Part shown: positions 13,220-16,807 of the stretch, in pieces | Position numbering within the stretch: position 1 is the first letter of the stretch | Layout: the number at the start of each line of letters is the position of its first letter | Source: Methylophilaceae bacterium | Lineage (GTDB): Bacteria > Pseudomonadota > Gammaproteobacteria > Burkholderiales > Methylophilaceae | Length of the DNA: 16,807 nt | Assembly: GCA_010031285.1 (NCBI GenBank) | Contig: RHAY01000007.1 | Coordinates: forward strand, 1-16,807 | Direction of reading: 5' to 3' | Program-made: the position numbers and the translations under genes | The notes under the pieces: generated by a model | The model's database searches: none | Told to the model about the DNA's origin: nothing | What the model saw: the letters and a program-made list of their open reading frames with translations, nothing else

Positions 13220-15556
13220 CTATTTAGCAGCTTTTTTCTTCGGAGCCTTCGTTTCAATCATTACGATAGGCTCATCTTTTACTTTATCTTTCTCTTTTTT
13301 TTGCCAAGCTGCAGTTTTCTTTGGTGCAGCTTTTTTAGGTTTTTCTTCTATTTCTTTTTTGGCTTTAGGTTTTGATTTGGCTTTTGTTTCAACAAGCTCA
13401 AGACCAATAGCCTTTAAATCAACAGGCTTCTCTTCAATTCGCTTTTTAGGCTTTGTAGGTTTTTTAGAGATTTCAGTTGATTTAGCCTCTGTTTTTTCAA
13501 CTTGAGACACATTAACTTCAGCAATAGGTTTATTTAAAACAGATGAATTTTGATCTGCTAAAGTTTTTTTCTCAAAATCATTTGGCTTTTCGTTAGCTCT
13601 AGGATTACGATCTTTATTAAAGCGACCACGTTTATTATTTCGACCTCTTCTGTTGTTATCTTGATTTGATCGTACATTTGGAGAAGATGCATTATCAGAA
13701 CCTGAAGCTTCATCTGATTGAGAAGGCTGGCCTTCTGCTTGAGGTTGCTTCTTATTATGTTGTTTAAATTTTTGATGGCGATTATTTCTTCCTCGATTGT
13801 TGTGATGCGGCCGAGAGCGATTACTTTCTGCTGCTTCAGGTACTTCTAGCTTTTCTTCATGATTATGATTTTCAATATTCTCATCATCACCAGCAATGAG
13901 ATTTTTAAAGAAACCAAATAATGTTTTATTAGATTTTGCAGATCCAGAAGGAGCAGGGCTATCAGGAATAATGCCTTTTACCAAAGGTTCTTGTTTGGGT
14001 TCATTAGAAGCTTGTTTATAGTTTAAAACCTGATTGCCTTCATTTAATGATTCCATCATCTGATAGCTAGGTTTAGATTGGCTCACAATATCATCTTGTT
14101 TTGTACTTGATATTGAATAATTAGGAGATTCAAGATGCTTATTAGGAATTAATATAATTTCAACTTTTAAGCGTTGTTCAAGATTGAAAATATCTGAACG
14201 TTTTTCATTGAGAAGAAAAGTTGCTACTTCAATAGGCAATTGAGCTGAAATAGTTGCATTATGTTCTTTCATCGACTCTTCTTGAATCATGCGGAGAATA
14301 TGTAATGCTGTTGACTGAATATCTCTAATTGAACCAGTGCCATTACATTTGGTACATATGCTATTGCTAGACTCTCCAATACTTGGTCGAAGTCTTTGAC
14401 GAGAAAGTTCAAGTAATCCGAAGCGTGAAATTTTGCCTGTTTGAACTCTTGCACGATCATGATGAAGCGCTTCTCTAAATCGACTTTCTACTTCTCGTTG
14501 ATTTTTTTGGCTTTCCATATCAATAAAGTCAATAACTACTAAACCACCCAAATCTCGCAGTCTTAGTTGCTTAGCAACTTCTTCAGCAGCTTCAATATTA
14601 GTATTGAATGCAGTATGTTCAATATCATTTCCCTTAGTGGCTCTGGATGAGTTTACGTCAATAGACACCAGGGCTTCTGTATGGTCAATCACAATAGCGC
14701 CGCCTGATGGCAATCGAACCTCTCTCGAGAAAGCTGATTCAATTTGATGTTCGATTTGAAAGCGTGAAAATAAAGAGACTTCATCTTCGTATAGCTTTAC
14801 GCGATCTACGTAATTTGGCATAACATGATTCATAAATTGAGTGGCTTGATCATAAATCTCTTGGGTATCTATGAGAATTTCGCCTATCTCAGGATGAAAG
14901 TAGTCTCTAATTGCTCGAATCACGAGATTGCCTTCTTGGTAAATTAGAAAAGCACCGGATTGACCTTCAGATGCCTCCTCAATAGCAGTCCATAATTGTT
15001 TAAGGTAATTTAAATCCCATTGAAGTTCTTCAAGAGATGATCCTACTCCAGCTGTTCGACCTATAACGCTCATGCCTTCTGGAATGTCTAAATTTGAGAG
15101 ATGATCGCGGAATTCATTTCGCTCCTCACCTTCAACACGTCTTGAAACACCGCCACCATCAGGATTGTTAGGCATTAATACGATATATCGTCCAGCAAGT
15201 GAAAGATAACTGGATAGGGCTGCACCTTTATTACCCCGTTCTTCTTTTGTAACTTGAACGATGATTTCCTGACCTTCTTCAATAACATCTTGAATTCGTG
15301 GGCGATTTTGAGTTGATTCTTTAAAGTACTGAGGTGAAATTTCTTTGAAGGGAAGAAAACCATGACGCTCTGTGCCATAGTTAACGAAAGCTGCCTCAAG
15401 AGAAGGTTCTATTCTGGTAACGATACCTTTATAAATATTACTTTTCTTTAAAGCACGACTTCCGCGTTCGATATCAAGATCAATTAATTTTTGACCATCT
15501 ACAATTGCAACTCGCAACTCTTCTGATTGGGTTGCATTAAAAAGCATACGTTTCAT
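13220..15556 (-). CDS. rne: Ribonuclease E
   Basis: RNase E is the main endonuclease of mRNA decay and of rRNA/tRNA processing, and the scaffold of the degradosome at the inner membrane. The 778-residue protein has an S1 domain at about 36-118, catalytic Asp300 (SIDVNSSRAT) and Asp343 (VVIDFIDME), and the Zn-link cysteines Cys401/Cys404 (CTKCNGTG). All lie three residues before the E. coli numbering. The C-terminal half is disordered. A short amphipathic helix, TLFGFFKNLIAG (about 545-556), matches the position of the E. coli membrane-targeting segment A. An Arg/Asn/His-rich RNA-binding tract follows, then a Lys-rich tail. The scaffold is much shorter than in the 1061-residue E. coli protein. 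It converges on crcB with one base between stop codons. Confidence 0.96.
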   Translation of the reverse strand: MKRMLFNATQSEELRVAIVDGQKLIDLDIERGSRALKKSNIYKGIVTRIEPSLEAAFVNYGTERHGFLPFKEISPQYFKESTQNRPRIQDVIEEGQEIIVQVTKEERGNKGAALSSYLSLAGRYIVLMPNNPDGGGVSRRVEGEERNEFRDHLSNLDIPEGMSVIGRTAGVGSSLEELQWDLNYLKQLWTAIEEASEGQSGAFLIYQEGNLVIRAIRDYFHPEIGEILIDTQEIYDQATQFMNHVMPNYVDRVKLYEDEVSLFSRFQIEHQIESAFSREVRLPSGGAIVIDHTEALVSIDVNSSRATKGNDIEHTAFNTNIEAAEEVAKQLRLRDLGGLVVIDFIDMESQKNQREVESRFREALHHDRARVQTGKISRFGLLELSRQRLRPSIGESSNSICTKCNGTGSIRDIQSTALHILRMIQEESMKEHNATISAQLPIEVATFLLNEKRSDIFNLEQRLKVEIILIPNKHLESPNYSISSTKQDDIVSQSKPSYQMMESLNEGNQVLNYKQASNEPKQEPLVKGIIPDSPAPSGSAKSNKTLFGFFKNLIAGDDENIENHNHEEKLEVPEAAESNRSRPHHNNRGRNNRHQKFKQHNKKQPQAEGQPSQSDEASGSDNASSPNVRSNQDNNRRGRNNKRGRFNKDRNPRANEKPNDFEKKTLADQNSSVLNKPIAEVNVSQVEKTEAKSTEISKKPTKPKKRIEEKPVDLKAIGLELVETKAKSKPKAKKEIEEKPKKAAPKKTAAWQKKEKDKVKDEPIVMIETKAPKKKAAK

Positions 15557-15589
15557 TATCTAAAACTCCTACAAGTAGGTTTTAAGATA
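15557..15589 (-). promoter_or_regulatory. Hairpin that buries the rne Shine-Dalgarno sequence
   Basis: Directly before the rne ATG the leader RNA can fold into an imperfect stem-loop. The outer arms UAUCU and AGAUA pair, AAAAC pairs with GUUUU, and CUA pairs with UAG around a CUUG tetraloop, with small bulges between. The 3' arm contains AGGAG, nine bases before AUG, so ribosome access requires the stem to open. The SD and the start are seen directly in the sequence. That the fold controls RNase E synthesis is inference, though it fits the known autoregulation of rne through its leader in E. coli. Confidence 0.6.
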
Positions 15590-15652
15590 AAGAATGTATT
15601 TCAGCTATTCAGGTGCACATCTAGCTTTAGAGAAAGCCAGCATTTCTCGGGT

Positions 15653-15676
15653 AAAACTTTTTTATCAAAAAGTTTT
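15653..15676. repeat. Perfect 10-bp inverted repeat in the rne leader region
   Basis: AAAACTTTTT (15653-15662) and AAAAAGTTTT (15667-15676) are exact reverse complements separated by TATC. A second repeat, GAGAAA (15630-15635) / TTTCTC (15643-15648), lies just on the rne side. In an rne leader transcript these would be two consecutive hairpins upstream of the SD hairpin. Neither is followed by a T run in the direction of rne, so they are not obvious terminators. Confidence 0.55.
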
Positions 15677-15769
15677 AAATTATTTACTTAGTCACATATC
15701 TTATTTGTAAGATTGTTGAGCAAAATATTTATGGATCTTTGTTATGTACATGTGCAATAAAACTAAAAT

Positions 15770-15798
15770 ATTCTTTAAATTTTTAAACCTTGTTTCAA
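15770..15798 (-). promoter_or_regulatory. Candidate rne promoter
   Basis: On the minus strand TTGAAA (complement of 15793-15798) and AAGAAT (complement of 15770-15775) are 17 bases apart and match the sigma-70 boxes at 5 of 6 and 4 of 6 positions. Transcription from here would give an rne leader of about 200 bases carrying all the nearer hairpins. The region is so AT-rich that chance matches are likely. Confidence 0.3.
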
Positions 15799-15853
15799 GG
15801 CCGCTACTTAAAATAAGGCGAGCGGAAAAAGCCATAGTAATTTGTTGTCACGG

Positions 15854-15859
15854 TATAAT
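15854..15859 (+). promoter_or_regulatory. Candidate -10 box for rluC
   Basis: There is a perfect TATAAT on the rluC strand, in the context CGGTATAAT, about 85 bases before the ATG. No good -35 lies at the right distance. An alternative is TTGATT (15887) with TAGTAT (15912), but its 19-base spacing is long. Confidence 0.35.
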
Positions 15860-15943
15860 TCAGCTTAAATTATCTCTTCAATTCAATTGATTAAGAGAGT
15901 CTGAACACACCTAGTATAGGGTATAAATCCAATTAAACAAAAT

Positions 15944-16807
15944 ATGGCTCAAAATAGTAACGCTAAAAATCTTTTTTCTCATGAAAAAGCCACATTTGTT
16001 GTTGTGGATGAAGCAAGTGAAACACAAAAAATTGATAACTTCCTTTTAAAAATTTTAAAAAATGTACCCAAAAGTCACATTTATAAAATTCTCAGAAGTG
16101 GTGAAGTTAGGGTAAATAAAAAACGAATCGATACTTCTTATCGTCTTAAAATAGATGATCAAGTTAGGATTCCTCCTATTGCAGTAGAAACGGAGAGGGC
16201 GTCTCATGCTATCGAGCCCAAACAGCAACAAACCGCATGGTTAGAAACAAATATTATTTATGAGGATGATGCGTTATTGGCTATCAATAAGCCAAGTGGT
16301 TATGCTGTCCACGGTGGTAGTGGACTTAATTTCGGCGTTATAGAGCTGATCCGTCATGCAAGACCTAAAGCTAAGTTTTTAGAACTTGTTCATCGTATTG
16401 ATCGAGAAACTTCTGGCATTTTATTGATTGCAAAAAAGCGCTCAGCGCTTGTAAACATGCACGATATGATAAGGCATAATCGCATTGAAAAAAAATACAT
16501 CATGATGGTTCAGGGTGAGTGGGTTGAGCCTAAAAAAACAGTTGAATTAATGCTTAAAAAAACATTCACACAAGTTGGTGAGAGACGTGTCAACGTAACC
16601 AATGATGAAGATGACAGTCAAAATCAAATGAGTAAAACTATCTTTTATTTAAAAAAATCTTTGGGACCATACTCTCTTTTAGAAGCTAAGCTTATCACTG
16701 GAAGAACGCATCAGTTAAGAGTGCAGCTTGCTCATCTAGGATTTCCTATTTTAGGTGATGATAAGTACGGCGATTTTGCTTTAAATAGAGCGCTCCAAAA
16801 AAAAGGG
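15944..16807 (+). CDS. rluC: 23S rRNA pseudouridine synthase RluC, 3' end beyond the window
   Basis: RluC makes pseudouridines at 955, 2504 and 2580 (E. coli numbering) of 23S rRNA. The frame is open from ATG 15944 to the window end, 288 codons without a stop, so the C terminus (about 30 residues by comparison with the 319-residue E. coli protein) is missing. An N-terminal S4 RNA-binding domain (KNVPKSHIYKILRSGEVRVN, KRID) is followed by the RluA-type catalytic domain, with INKPSGYAVHGGSGL, catalytic Asp153 in HRIDRETSG and TGRTHQLRVQLAHLG. The VHGGSGL and S4 blocks favour RluC over RluA and RluD. No clear Shine-Dalgarno sequence precedes the ATG. It is divergent from rne, as in E. coli. Confidence 0.93.
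   Translation, partial: MAQNSNAKNLFSHEKATFVVVDEASETQKIDNFLLKILKNVPKSHIYKILRSGEVRVNKKRIDTSYRLKIDDQVRIPPIAVETERASHAIEPKQQQTAWLETNIIYEDDALLAINKPSGYAVHGGSGLNFGVIELIRHARPKAKFLELVHRIDRETSGILLIAKKRSALVNMHDMIRHNRIEKKYIMMVQGEWVEPKKTVELMLKKTFTQVGERRVNVTNDEDDSQNQMSKTIFYLKKSLGPYSLLEAKLITGRTHQLRVQLAHLGFPILGDDKYGDFALNRALQKKG

Larger units (their letters stand above)
15557..15943. other. 387-base divergent intergenic region, rne leader and rluC promoter
   Basis: This is the only long non-coding stretch in the window. It must contain the 5' leader and promoter of rne (leftward) and the promoter of rluC (rightward). It is very AT-rich and holds at least five inverted repeats: 15557-15589, 15630-15648, 15653-15676, 15698-15713 and 15788-15800. 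A further imperfect pair, CCGCT (15801-15805) / AGCGG (15821-15825), encloses CTTA/TAAG. E. coli rne also has a long structured leader used for autoregulation, so the structures nearest rne are probably leader RNA. I see no tRNA or recognisable small RNA. Confidence 0.7.

Noticed and set aside
13220..13700. The Lys/Ala/Pro-rich tail of rne, considered as a frameshift or as a separate gene.
   Set aside because: The frame is continuous, and disordered Lys/Arg-rich tails are normal for RNase E.
15175..15399. A 74-codon leftward frame inside rne in another reading frame.
   Set aside because: It lies inside the conserved S1/RNase E region, whose own frame is intact, and shows no independent start signal.
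15594..15710. A 38-codon rightward open frame (ATG to TAA) in the rne-rluC gap.
   Set aside because: It has no convincing ribosome site, lies where the rne leader structures are, and its translation resembles nothing I know. A chance frame of this length is common.

Overview
The window is a compact, AT-rich stretch of chromosome from a Gram-negative proteobacterium. It carries outer-membrane and periplasm proteins (PpiD, MltD, a lipoprotein solute-binding protein), RNase E with an E. coli-like C-terminal scaffold, and the block gloB / yafS-like methyltransferase / rnhA / dnaQ. The order tRNA-Val, tRNA-Asp, ppiD, fabI, the AT-rich codon use and the very tight packing best fit a betaproteobacterium with a streamlined genome. 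A freshwater or marine Methylophilaceae member (OM43 / Ca. Methylopumilus type) is my guess. That assignment is inferred from gene order and composition, not tested.

Layout. Positions 1-196 hold the 3' part of tRNA-Val(UAC), an intact tRNA-Asp(GUC) and a rho-independent terminator. Next is ppiD (+), a membrane-anchored periplasmic foldase. It meets fabI (-) tail to tail with overlapping stop codons. Positions 2158-8577 form one six-gene leftward unit in the order gloB, mltD, oppA-like, oppB-like, oppC-like, fabI: glyoxalase II, a murein transglycosylase, a peptide-type ABC importer without its ATPases, and the essential enoyl-ACP reductase. Divergent from gloB is a rightward unit of a YafS-like methyltransferase, rnhA and dnaQ, with gene overlaps of 4 and 1 bases. 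It converges on queD (-), behind which lies a STE24-type M48 membrane protease (-). Divergent from the protease are orn and crcB (+, overlapping), which converge on rne (-) with one base between them. A 387-base region separates rne from the divergent rluC (+), which runs off the right edge.

How the genes fit together. Three themes recur: envelope upkeep (PpiD, MltD, Opp, FabI, M48 protease), nucleic-acid turnover and fidelity (RNase HI, DNA polymerase III epsilon, oligoribonuclease, RNase E) and RNA modification (QueD toward queuosine, RluC for 23S pseudouridines). Almost every gene is an ordinary housekeeping gene. I see no phage, insertion sequence, CRISPR array, toxin-antitoxin or defence system.

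The most interesting non-coding signals are structural. The rne leader holds several inverted repeats, one of which buries the rne Shine-Dalgarno sequence. Perfect inverted repeats lie in front of orn and queD. Several gene pairs use extremely economical junctions.
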